Origin: Larus michahellis
Taxonomy: Eukaryota; Chordata; Aves; Charadriiformes; Laridae
DNA length: 64,000 bases
Assembly: GCF_964199755.1 (NCBI RefSeq)
Contig: NC_133906.1
Coordinates: 13,923,378-13,987,377 of the forward strand
Reading direction: 5' to 3'
Part shown: in pieces, positions 25,901-37,900 of the stretch
Layout: every line of letters starts with the position of its first letter
Numbering within the stretch: the stretch's first letter is position 1
Made by a program: the position numbers and the translations under genes
The notes under the pieces: model-generated
Told to the model about the DNA's origin: nothing
The model's database searches: none
Seen by the model: only the letters and a program-made list of their open reading frames with translations

Positions 25901-28900
25901 CCATTCTGTGATGGGGGGCTGCAGAGGGATGCTCTCATCCACGAGGGGCCGTCTCTCTTGTTTAGTTTGTGCAGCAGCAGGGAAATACACCTGGAACCGG
26001 TACTAAAGGCCAGGCCAAAGGCCGGGGAGGTTTGCGGGTGTGTGTGGGGGAAGCAGGAAGCAGCAGCACCGCCTGACGCGCGGCCGTGCCGCACCGTGCC
26101 GCTCGCCTCCCTGCCATCTGCACCCGCATGGCAGGCAGACCCCGAGGGACTGAAGGAGGGCTTGTGCTCAGGTCTTCGTTTTCCTTGGCCAGGCTGTGCT
26201 TTGTTTGGTTTCAAGCTGCTGTTAGACAGGAAGGTGTTTCCTGAGGAGCTCCCCCAGCCCCTGCTGCACCCGTTGCTGGTGCCAAGACGCCTATCAGCTC
26301 CAGGCTGGAGTTCAGCCTCCCTGAAGCATTTCCAAATAGAAACCATTTTAAATGTACCGTAACCCTCAAAAGAGCAGAGTCTGTCATTAACTGAACTTTC
26401 CCTTGCGTGCTGGTGTAGGGGGGGAAGGTGAGCGCAGGGGAGGGGGCTGCTTGCTGCAGATGGCTGAGGGGGATCAATCTGATTTTTAATGGTTGTCATT
26501 TTTTTAAATCCAGTTAACTTCCCTGTAGCATTGTAGGGTGGGGTTTTTTTGTTGTTTTTTTTTTTTATTATTATTTTTTGGAAGGAGCCCGTTCCCCCGC
26601 ATGTTTGCAGAGCTGGAAAGCGGTTAATCCTTGCCCTTGGTCTGTGTGGCATTGCTGCCCGCGCTGGCATGGAGGGTTCCCTGCACTGCAGTCACATGCC
26701 TGCTGGCCGCCGGCCAGGGCAATCTGATCGCTCTCTGAGGAAACACTATCAGTTGCAGATGCAGCCAGGGTTACCAGAATAGTAAATAACGAATCACAAG
26801 ACTCGGTCTATCTTTTCAACGAAAACAAATATTTTAATATGTTGGTTTTAGTATAGAAGTAGTTTCTTTTTTCAAAACAGCCGAGCTGCAGGAGGTTTAG
26901 CTTGGGTTAGTTTGCATAGGAAGGAGAAATGAGCTGTATTTTACGTTAAGTTGTTTGATTTATCTTCAGCTTCTAAGGTCAGCTGTGTTGGGGGGGGTAA
27001 ATTTTGATACTTGTTTTGAGCTTTGAAACTCATGGAGCTTTGAAGTCCCTGGACTTGGGGTTTCTCCCTTTCTTTGGGCCTCTTTAACATCCACTCCAGT
27101 TAATGGGCTGTGAACAGAAAGCTTTCCCTTAATGATCCCACCTCTAGTCCCAGCTCCCTACTGGTGAGGCATGAATTCCCAGTGCCCCAAGACTGCTGTG
27201 CTGCTGGAGACCCTCCAGTTCCCCCACTGAGTGGCTGTGCTGGGCTACCCCGGCTGCGTGCCCCACTCACGGCCACCCTGGCAGGACTGTTGTGCCCGGG
27301 TTTGGAACCAGTCCGTGCTGTCCTCCCAAGAGAGACCGGCAGCAGAGGGTTAACGAAGAGCAGCTCCGAGGCTGCTCTGCACTGACCCAGCAAACAGCAA
27401 CCCTGTGGGTCTGGTAACTTGATTTTTCCCCCTCTCCAGCCCATTGACTGTTTTCTGGCTTTCCCATTGTGCCCGTGGCAATGGAGTGGCTGGAAATCTA
27501 ACCTTTGAGGAAGACAGGGTTGATTTTGACTGTTGTGAACACACAGGATGGATTTTGTATTTAATGAAAACCAGTAGAAAAAAAATAAAGCGGAAAATGC
27601 CACTGCCCCCCTCACCCCTTTCTTCTTGAGCAGTCCCGGTAACTTCGTATGGCGCACGGTCACCTTTGCTGCCCTTTGGGGAGCTGCTCTGGTCTTGTCA
27701 CGCTACATCTGTGTTCTTCTCTGCCAAATAACTAGGGAATAATTCCTTCCCCCCCCCGAGTGCCCCTTGTAGGGGTGCCGTTGTGTGCTGCTCTGCTGCT
27801 CTCAATTCCTTGGGAGTTTCACTTTAAACACTAAACCACGGAAGATTTGGCAGCTGCTGCTGGAGTGTGTTTGCCTGCCTGGCGCGCACGGCCATTGCTT
27901 TGCTTCTGGAAATGACTATAAATTTTTAGAGCAACGTATCCAGAGAAGATCTTTATAAATCAGGGGTGGTACCAGGGATAATGGGATAATGTAAATCTTT
28001 GTCTTGTAAACCAAAAATATCTCTTCTAGAAAAAGTAGTGCATTAGGTGAGGAGAAACCTGAATTGATCAGTCATTTCCTGTCTTGTTTTGGTTGTTTTT
28101 CAGGCTACATTTTTACTGTGATAAAAATACTTGTCCCCATAGTGTCATAATGTAGGCATTGTACTTCAAAACAAAGCTATAATTTTAGAGGAATTTAACA
28201 GTAATCTGAAGGGTTTTGATCTGGTGTTTTACTGCAAAGCCAAAGTTTTACTTGTACATTTACTGTCCTCTGTAAATTCAAAAAAGATGTGGGTAGGTGC
28301 ATAATACTGGAAACCGTGGGGTAACTTTGATTCTCATACTGTATTTAAAGCTAAAGAAGTAACCTGGTCCCCTGCTCGACAAATCCACACTTTGGTGGGT
28401 TTGACCTGGAGATACATCAATTTTTTTAAAACAAGGAGGAAGTTAAGGTATTTTTATAAGTCAGATACACATAAACTTGCCCCAAGCAGAACTATGGAGC
28501 ATTTACATGTTTTGAACAAACTGGAGAGAAAGCAGGGAGATAACAACAACAAACAAACATCATTAATTTCTTCTGCATTTGGAAGAGGGCAGCTCTTGAC
28601 TTTTGACAGTGAATGTTGCTGTGCTTGGGCTGAGTTCAGGCACACGCATGAAGAACCGTATCCTGCCGAGGTGGAAGGGTGAATTCATACTATTTAATGA
28701 ACAACATGGTTTAGGTAATGGTTGATGAGAGAAATTTTGTTTCTGATAGAAATGACAGCTGGAACTAAATGTTGCATTAAACTCTGTGAATCGGGATCTC
28801 TGCCTTTGGTTATTTTATTTACTCTTCTGGATTTATTTTTTTTCCTAGAACAACTATTTGCAATCTCTACACGATGCCACGGATTGGAGAGCCTGTCTGG

Positions 28901-31900
28901 CTTACTATGATGTCAGGGACACCAGAAAAGAACCAGCTTTGCCATCGCTTCATGAAGGAGTTCACTTTCTTGATGGAAAACGCTTCTAAAAACCAGTATG
29001 GTGGATTTTAGTTTTTCAATTACATTATGTGTTCATGCCGTTGTATTTCAAGCCAAGTTTTGAATCGGTTTTTAAAATCCGGGTAATCAAGTAATCAAAA
29101 GACCATACTAAATACCTTCTTTGTAAAACAAAAAAGAAATAAGAAAGTATCTTATTAAACGTCTGCTTCTCCACAATCCTCTAAATCTTGGTAGAGGCTA
29201 AACATTTGAAACATGTCCATAGGAAGCGCGTGATGGGTGTGTATGTCTGGAAGGGGGTGAACATACCTTACGAAATGCATTAATCTACCTTTCAAAATCA
29301 GTTATCATATGATGAGCAAGGTTAGACATTCAGTAAGAGCCATGGCTGTAATACTGTCTGACCGCAAATTGCTCTTAAACTTGACTTCTGTAAAATGCCA
29401 CTAAGGAAACGGTGTGCTTCATTAGTACTCACCTTTCTGTCCTCAGGACAAAGCCCTGAGCGGTTGTTAAAAACTAAGAATGTTCTTGATAAACTCAGGA
29501 GAATCTGATAAATTTACTCGTTTGTCAACACTTCATCCTCTTTCCCCAGGGCATGAATAGGGGAAGTTTTTAAAGCGCTTGGCTCCACTGAAGTCCTAAA
29601 ACGAGCACAAACATGTGAAGTTCGAGTGGGAATGGCACTGAGAGACCAGCTGTTCGCTCCGGGGAAGCTGCTCTCTGCAGGGTGGGGAAGGGGCTGCTGC
29701 TCACCATCTTCCAGCTTTACCACCAACTTTGTCACCTTTTCCCTCCTGCAGATGGGAGGGTGACAATTACTGGTCAGCGTGGTCCCCCTTCTCCTGCTGC
29801 AGAGCAATGGGAGAAACCATAGGGACTTTTGAGGGGGTTCAAATGTATTTTCTTAGTGGAAGCTTTTTCCTGGGATTAGCCCCTTTGGTCCTTGCCATTC
29901 TGAGCCCTGTGCATCTTAGTTACATTTAAATGGTCATTTGTTTGGGTTTGTTTGCTTGCTTTATTTGAAATATAGTAAGATGTACACTGATGGAAGCAAG
30001 AGGAAAATCAAGCCCCATATCCTCCTTTTCAATCCAGTTTTAAGTCTCCTTTCCTCCTTTAGCTGTCTCTAGTGAGGTAGTGGGGCTAAATGTAAACTGT
30101 AGGGTTCCTGATGCTTGTAAACTATTAAGATAGCATTATTTTGAGGCTCTGTGCCGTTTGACTCTTCTCCTCGCCGCGCACCTGAGCCGCCAGCACCATC
30201 TGTCGGCGTGCAGGCGGCTCTTGGGCTGTGCTTCTGCATGCTCCTCCTGCCAGGCAAGGGGACTGGGAAGGAAAGGCTTCCCTCCACGGAGCAGAAACAG
30301 CAATAAATCAGATAGTTAACAATTTTCAGAAAGGTTTTTTCACCTCGCTTGCTTAGCTAGTGAAAACTGTTTTGCCAGTGTAAGGACGCAGCCCTTCCAG
30401 CTGAGCTACAGAACTTTGGGCGTTTTTATTTTTGAAAAGGAGCAACCATATATGCTTAAATTGCTTAACAGTTCTATGAAAGAACACAGCAACTAACTGT
30501 TATACAGGTTTGGCAGCAATTGCCTTCCTTTTCATTAATAGTTACAGATCTTAAGGGTTTGGGATATCCCTCTTGGAGTACAGAGGCCACACGTTGCCAG
30601 TCTTTTCTTGCAGGAAACAAAGTTCGTTTTGAGGTGTTTTACAACATAAAGCTTGCAAAATAGGAAGTCTCATAATTATTGCCAAACAGAGGAACTGAGA
30701 TGCCACAAGTTTAAAATTTTGCATTTTACTTTAAATGTGTGTTCTAAGAAAGAGCTTTGCAGGGCGGGAGGGAGGGTACAGCCTTCCCTTCTTTCCCCAG
30801 AGAGCCGAGACTGAAGTGATTATCTCTGCCGACTTTGGTTGTTTCTGTAATCCTTGATCCATACAGACTGTAGAACTGCTGTCAGTTTAACATCCTGAGT
30901 GTGTACTTGGAAAAAAACAATGTTGAACGTTTTGCTTTCAGGTTTTTACCAGCTTTACTGACTGCAGTCCTGACTAACCACTTGGCCTGGGTCCCTACCG
31001 TCATGCCGAATGGGCAGCCGCCTATAAGAATCTTCCTGGAAAAGCATTCTTCCCAGAGTGTGGACATGCTGGCCAAAACTCATCCGTACAACCCACTGTG
31101 GGCACAGCTCGGTATGTGACAAACAGTTCTAAACCATCCAACAGCTCTACATCAATGGATATGCGCATGGTGGTTTTTATGGATGCTTGTTACTTCCCAC
31201 CCAGATTATTTTTTTTTTATTCAAAATGAGACAAAAGTGTGTATTTCAAGCTTAGAGGTGGTTGCTGTACTTTTTTTATGTGTGTTGTAATTTCTCAAGG
31301 CATTAATCAATTATAAAATGGCAGCCAAGAAGTAAAGCCTTCTTTAGTCATCTGTGGCAGGTCTCTTAAGGTCCTCTATAAGGAAAATAAATTTTTATTT
31401 TTTGGGATGCTGCTATCACTAAGCCTGGTTCTGGAAAGAGCAAATCAAGAAAATTCATCTTTTGATAAGAAATGAACATACTCTCCATACAATAGGCAAA
31501 GAAGCGACACAGTACAGGAAATCATGATGAGGCGACCCCCTGGGGAAGGTCTCAAAGCCCAGTCGATTGAGTAGCTCTCTTCTAATTGCTAAGTAGGGAA
31601 CAGGAGATGAGCTTCTTACTCTGCTCAGATTGTCCTGCTCCGTACACAAACTCTCATGGAATTTGATTAGGGAAGGGAAAGGAAGGTCTTGCAAGGTTGC
31701 CCTATTCTGGTATAGACAGGAATGGCCAGGGACTTGGCAAGAAGACAAGATTTCAGAGCTCATGGGACTCAAGGGGTCTGCTGAGGTGAGTCTGGCCACA
31801 TGCACAGGCACTTCCTCAGGTGAATCTGGAATACAGTCAGGACAACCCATCCAACCCATAGTAGAGCTCAAGGGGAGGGAAGAGAAGAAGGCTGGCCTCA

Positions 31901-34900
31901 ACTATGCACCCACTACTGTCCCTTTTTGCCCTCGTTCTTGGCATAGGTTTGTTTCTCCTTACAGCTTTCTCTTGGTGGGTAAAAGTTCACCCAGTTTCCA
32001 GACTGTCCAGGGTAATTCAGAGTAGATGCCTTCTCTGTCCCATGGCTATATAAGGAACCCAGGAGAAGAGCCTCCAAAACTAGGCACTGAAGTTAGGTGT
32101 TGCGAATACTCCCTAATGTGTGAGATCACATGTCTCCCTGACCAGCGTGTCACCTTACATACGATACCAACAGCATCTTTGGGATTCTCTGTATTGAAAA
32201 TAGAATTACTAGCATAGCTGTCTTCACTCTTCTGCTTTAGTATTTTTCTGTTGTAGACATGGCCTTTGAAAACCATCCACAACAATTGTCTGTTAGAAGA
32301 ATAGTTTATTTTAAAGATGCAAAATAATTGTCAGTTTTGTTTCCTATTCCAGGTGACCTGTATGGGGCTATTGGATCACCTGTGAGATTAGCAAAAACAG
32401 TTGTGGTTGGCAAAAGGCATGACCTGGTACAGAGATTGCTTTATTTCCTTACTTACTTCATCAGATGCTCTGAGCTTCAAGAGACGCATCTTCTAGAAAA
32501 TGGGGAAGATGAAGCCATTGTCATGCCTGGAACTGTTATAACTACCACGCTGGAGAAAGGAGAAGTAGAAGAATCGGAGTATGTGCTTGTGACAATGCAC
32601 AAGAACAGGGGCAACTTGCTCCCGACGGAGTCTGAAGAAATGAGAACTCCTAACTGTAGCTGTAAATATTGCAAATGTCCGATTTCCCTTGCACAAAACA
32701 TAGAAGGTGTTTCACAGCAAGAGAGAGAAGATGCTCAAAACACTCCTAAGGTAGAGCTGGAAACTTCTTCAGATGAGAACAGAACTATTGTTCCTGACGA
32801 TTGCCAGGAAGATGCTGTCGATGGTAAGCAACCGAGACCCTGCCTGGACACAAAACTAGAGACCGTGGTGTGCGCAGGGTCAGCTTCACCAGAAAAACGT
32901 GGAGTGACGGAATCTGGTTTGGAGCCAACAGCAAATGTGTGGAGGAGCGAAGACTCTCTGGAATCGGGCAACCAGGCAGTCAGTGTAACAAGGTCACCCG
33001 GCATTGCTGTGGAGAAGAAGCCGCCGGATAAGCTCTTCTGCGATGCATTTCCTTGCAGTGCTGCTGAAGCTCAGACAAAGGTGACTTTCCTTATCGGAGA
33101 TTCCATGTCTCCTGATTCAGACATCGAACTCAGAAGTCAGGCAGTAGTGGAACAAATTGCTCGGCATCACAGCCCACCAGCAACAGAGGAAGGAGTGTCT
33201 GCTGATCAGAACTGTGAAGCTAAACAAACTGTTGAGGACCAAAATAGAGACTGTGGGACAGCCGAACCCTTTCCTCAAGTTGCTAGTGAGCATCAGGGCT
33301 GGAATCCAAATCCATACAATGCTGAAAGCATGAGTCTGTTTGACGAATATTTTACTGATGACAGTTCAATTGAAACCCGGACTATCGATGATATTCCAGG
33401 GCAAGCAGCTACAGACCTTCTTGCTCACAACAGTAGTTTAGAGTTTCCTAAAAAGCTGTGTACAAAGACTAACAAACCACCTAGCGAATTTTGTAAATTC
33501 ATGGACTCTGTTCGACAAGAGACCTACAAAAACTGCTTTAATGAGCAGGACCAAAGAGAGAACATCTCTATTCGCGTCCCCCATGGGGACAGAGAAAACG
33601 TAGAGAAAAAAGTCGCCCCGGGAATTGACTGGGACATTCCAAGAAATGAGAGTTCAGATAGTGCCCTGGGTGACAGTGAAAGTGAGGATACAGGTCATGA
33701 TCTAACTAGACCAAGCGGTAACTATTACGGAGGAGAGCAAGAAGACTGGGCAGAAGAATATGAGATTCCTTTCCCTGGGTAAGTGCCGTTCAGCAGTAAG
33801 AGAGCCTAAAAAAGATAGAGCCTCTTCTTATGTCACATGTTTGGAGGAATGTAGCCTAACTTGGCATCGGTGGTTGGAAAAGTGTCTCTTGAGCTTGCTG
33901 GTTGTAAAAGAATATAGAGAGATCAGTGGTCTGGAAAAAAATATTAATTGTGCGTTGCGATCTTGGCTCATCTCTGTTTCTTCCACAGTGGTCTGACTGC
34001 AAAAGCCGACTTTAAACTCTTTCTTTTTAAAAAATGCTTGAATGAAAGCTAGAAGAGATACGACAGATGTGAGAATGCAATCTGTCTGTGAGCTGAATTT
34101 GCTGTTTCCTATTGTACATCTCTTTGCTGTGCCTTTCCTGCAGGTCAAAATTAGTGGAAGTGAACTCTGTCCAGCCCAGTATTGCCAATTTTGGAAGATC
34201 CTTACTAGGTGGCTACTGTTCATCTTATGTCCCCGACTTTGTTTTGCAAGGAATAGGAAGCGATGAAAAGCTGAGGCACTGTTTGGTGTCAGATTTGTCT
34301 CATGCTGTGCAGGTAATTAAGCTATATTTGGTAAATGTATTTGTCACAGTAGGGAAGGGCAAATGTTTTTGAATATACAAACCTGCTGGAAGTGGAAATA
34401 TTTACTGTCACAGCTCTCTTCAGGTTTCTTCAGTCCCAGGTCACCAATTTTTTCTCCTCAATTAACGTATCTGAAAAATGTGGTTATTTTAGTACAAATC
34501 TGGAGCACAAAATCTGAGGCTCCCGCTGAAGCCAGCAGAGAGGCTTGTGCCCTTGAGAAGATGGATCTCTCTGCTAAGCCACAGAGAAATCATCATCTCC
34601 TGCAGACATGGCAGCCTGCTGATGGTTGTCGTGTGCCCACAGGATGGAACGATGTTAAATGAGACCAAATGCCGAGGGTGCTGGGCATCTCCTCCCGGGC
34701 ACGGAGTCTGGCCGCAGCGGTTGTGCAGAAGCTGCCTTTGCTCCCTCCTCTTCCGGCACGCATCTAACCAACCTGCTGCCGCTTGTGGGGCAGAATGTGT
34801 CCTCTGCGGTGAAGCCATCAGGAACGCTCAGTATTTTGGGGACATTACTCCTTTTTTAGGATTGTAGTCAAAGTGTCCAGTAGTGCCGGCTTCATCAGAA

Positions 34901-37900
34901 AAGGCGAAGGGGAGAAAGGGGACTCACGCATCTCATGCTGGAAATCTCTTCTCCACAGAAGCTTTTTCGTAGATGAACTGAGGCGTGACTGGGAAGTGGG
35001 GAATTTCCTACCCCTTTTGTAGTCACCAGGAGAGGAGCGGAAAGCAGGCCGGCACTGAACAGCGGGATTCCGCTCCCCTCCAGTTTATTCCCAAGGGATT
35101 GGGGAAGGACCCGCCCACAGACTGGTAGCATCAGTCTGCTTTGCTTAGCGCTCCCCTGGGAGCCTCCGAAATGCCCCTTCGTCCACGCCTCTCGAGGTAA
35201 CGACGTGCATCACACCTTACACAGGTGGCACGGCCACCTGCTGCGGCCATTCCCCGCGTTACCGTCCCCTTCCCTTGTGCCCAGCCCTGGGGGGCAGTTT
35301 CGCTCCCTGCGCGGCTGTTCTGGGGGCTGTTTTAAGCCATTGTGGTTTCAGCCATTTGTGAAGCGTAACTGAACTTCAGGCAGCAGAGGCAGCAGTGTGA
35401 GGTAGCTGCTGCTATGAAACACATGTGTGAAATATAAGCCGATAGCGGTGCGTGTCCGTCAGCAGGCTTCAACCTCAATCGCAGAAGTCAAAGATGGAGA
35501 CGATACAAAAGGAGGAAGCAAGATTTTAAATGCTTATCTTCAAGTAAAATAATACCTGCAGCCTAGTCCTGAGTGAAGGAAGGAGGTGCTTCCTAACAGT
35601 CCAGCCCCAAAAATGTATTGGGGCGGACGGTGGGGTTCCAAATACACTCCCTTTTTACCACCTCCATGGCTTTGGACGGGAGGTGAAACGCTGCTGGGAA
35701 GGAAAGGAGGAGCTGGGCGCAGGCTTGGGTCCTGACTCCCTCTGCTGGCCCTGCCGTAAAGGGAAGCCAGTGACAACTGGGAATAAAACCGGCCTCGTGA
35801 ACACAGCCATGTTGAACAGCAAGTTGGGGTTTTGGTACTTTCAGTTAGAATATACTTTAGATACATCAGAACTCTTTATATAAAATATCAAATGATTTAA
35901 TTGTCAGCCAAGGACACGCTTTCAAACCTAGAAGGAAATGAAAGAAAAGAAGCAACTGTCCTTAAACAGTTAAAAACAGTGTTTTTAATAGATGGAATGC
36001 AGTTCTTGGCACATGTTACTGTATTTTAGATGAAGCGGTGCCTGGGACGCTCTCCCTGCTATCCAGGAGGATGACGTTTTGTGAAAAGACCGTTGTCCTT
36101 TGTCATTCTCAGGGTTCTGCTATTCTTTTTTTGTTTCCAGCATCCTGTTCTGGATGAACCGATTGCAGAAGCCGTCTGCATTATTGCAGACACGGACAAA
36201 TGGACGGTGCAAGTGGCCAGTAGCCAGAGACGAATGATTGATAATAAGCTCGGAAAAGAAGTGTTAGTCTCCAGTCTCGTCTCCAACCTGCTTCATTCCA
36301 CTCTTCAGCTTTACAAGCATAATTTATCTCCAAACTTTGTAAGTATGAATGATAATCGAGAGGGCGATGTTTTTAAAGCATCCTTTCACTTTGTAAGTTG
36401 AAGAGGGTGTAAAGTTCTGCCTAGTTTATCTGTAGCCCCAGTTTTAGTAGCCAGGGCGTTCCCTGATGTAGCTTTTTGAGCGGTCCATTTAACTGCTGCG
36501 CTCTAATCAAGACAGCTGTCTTATTAATTCAGATTTAACATGCAATCGAAGGCTTCTGCTCAAAAGTGAGAGTCTTGCCAGTGAAATAAAATTTGCCAGT
36601 ATCTTACTAACTATTCACCTGGGCACGGCCACGGAGAAGGCAGTAGAAGTGGGGTCTGTGCTGTTTTGCTTTGAGGCCGGGCGCGGTTTGGACGTAGCAC
36701 TGTCTTCTCCCTGACACAACCCCCTTTGCTTTCTAGTGTGTTATGCACCTGGAAGATCGGCTGCAGGAGCTGTATTTCAAAAGCAAGATGCTGTCCGAGT
36801 ATCTCAAGGGCCAGATGAGAGTTCACGTCAAGGAGCTGGGCATGGTGCTGGGGTACGATCCCTCCCTTTCTCCGAGCGGTGCCACATCCTCTGCCTGGCC
36901 TTGTGCTAAGCACAGCGAAACGGATTCCTAAATGGGACTGGAACCGTGGTGTGGCGTAAATCACCCGCAGCTGCAGGCTTCTCCTTTGCCATTGCTTGAT
37001 CCCCAGGATCCCCCAGCCTTTCTCTCTTCCCTCCGGGCAGGAAGGTGGGCTCAGCACCCCAGAGCTTGTCAGGCTCCGTCCTTAGTTGGTCAGTCACCAC
37101 TGAACAATGTGGGGCACCTGATTCCTCCGCGTTGACTTTCCCTACATGGCAGAAAACACCCTCTGTGTCATTTAAGGCACATAGTTCCTCCCTGGGGGTG
37201 TGGGGCACGGGCAGAGGAGCTATTTCAGGGGTGTTTATAGGACGGCTCTGAATGGTGTTCCGTGCAGAGGAGTACCGGGGGAGCAGGAGAGCACACGGAG
37301 CGCCTGTGGAGCTGGAGATGGGGAGCAGCTGCAGCGCGGTGAGCCCAGTGCCAGCGCTTCCTCGGCAGCTGCAGAAGCAGTTTAGCCTGGTCCTCTGCTC
37401 CTGCACCTTGTCCCCCAACTGTTGGTCCCTTTGAGGGTAGGAAGGAATCTGCTATTTTTCCTCCCTTCATCTACTTTCTCACCAGTCTGTTGGCCCTACG
37501 GAAAAACCCCCAAGCAGGCAGGCAGGAGCTGAGGATCGTTGACAGCGCGGAGCTGTCGCTCAGCACGAGCCGGCACATCTGGGGGTGATGTTAGAAACAG
37601 TCTGGTGGCGGCAGCGCGTCTCCCCGCTGGCAGCGCTGCGGTAGGAGGGAACGCATTCGGCTTCACTGTTGCTTGAGGGACGTCCTGCCACTCAGCGCTG
37701 TAAAATCTCCCAGGCCCAGCACGACGGCTGGGGCCGGAGCAGGCAATGTGGCGACTGATGCACGTGTTCAGCCCAGCTACGCTTCGCCTTAGATTAAATG
37801 TGACTCTTCTGCTTCCTTCTAGGATTGAATCCAGCGACCTCCCTTTACTGGCAGCTGTAGCGAGCACTCACTCTCCCTACGTTGCCCAGATACTACTTTA

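Larger units (their letters stand above)
22470..28848 (+). other. FNIP1: FNIP1 intron 11 (6.4 kb) with a GC-rich part and a CR1 fragment
   Basis: The stretch 23350-24000 is GC-rich and open in several frames on both strands, with no recognisable protein. Interlocked inverted repeats lie at 24447-24617, a T-run at about 24195, and a sense CR1 fragment at 25782-25912. An AT-rich, non-repetitive stretch at about 25200-25380 with POU/homeodomain-like words could be a regulatory element, but this is only an impression. Confidence 0.75.

Noticed and set aside
25879..26670. A 263-codon minus-strand ORF in intron 11
   Set aside because: It runs into the CR1 fragment and a low-complexity tract; there is no domain or homology I recognise.
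27100..27663. A 187-codon minus-strand ORF in intron 11
   Set aside because: No recognisable motif. An overlapping plus-strand ORF is equally open, typical of chance in GC-moderate intron sequence.
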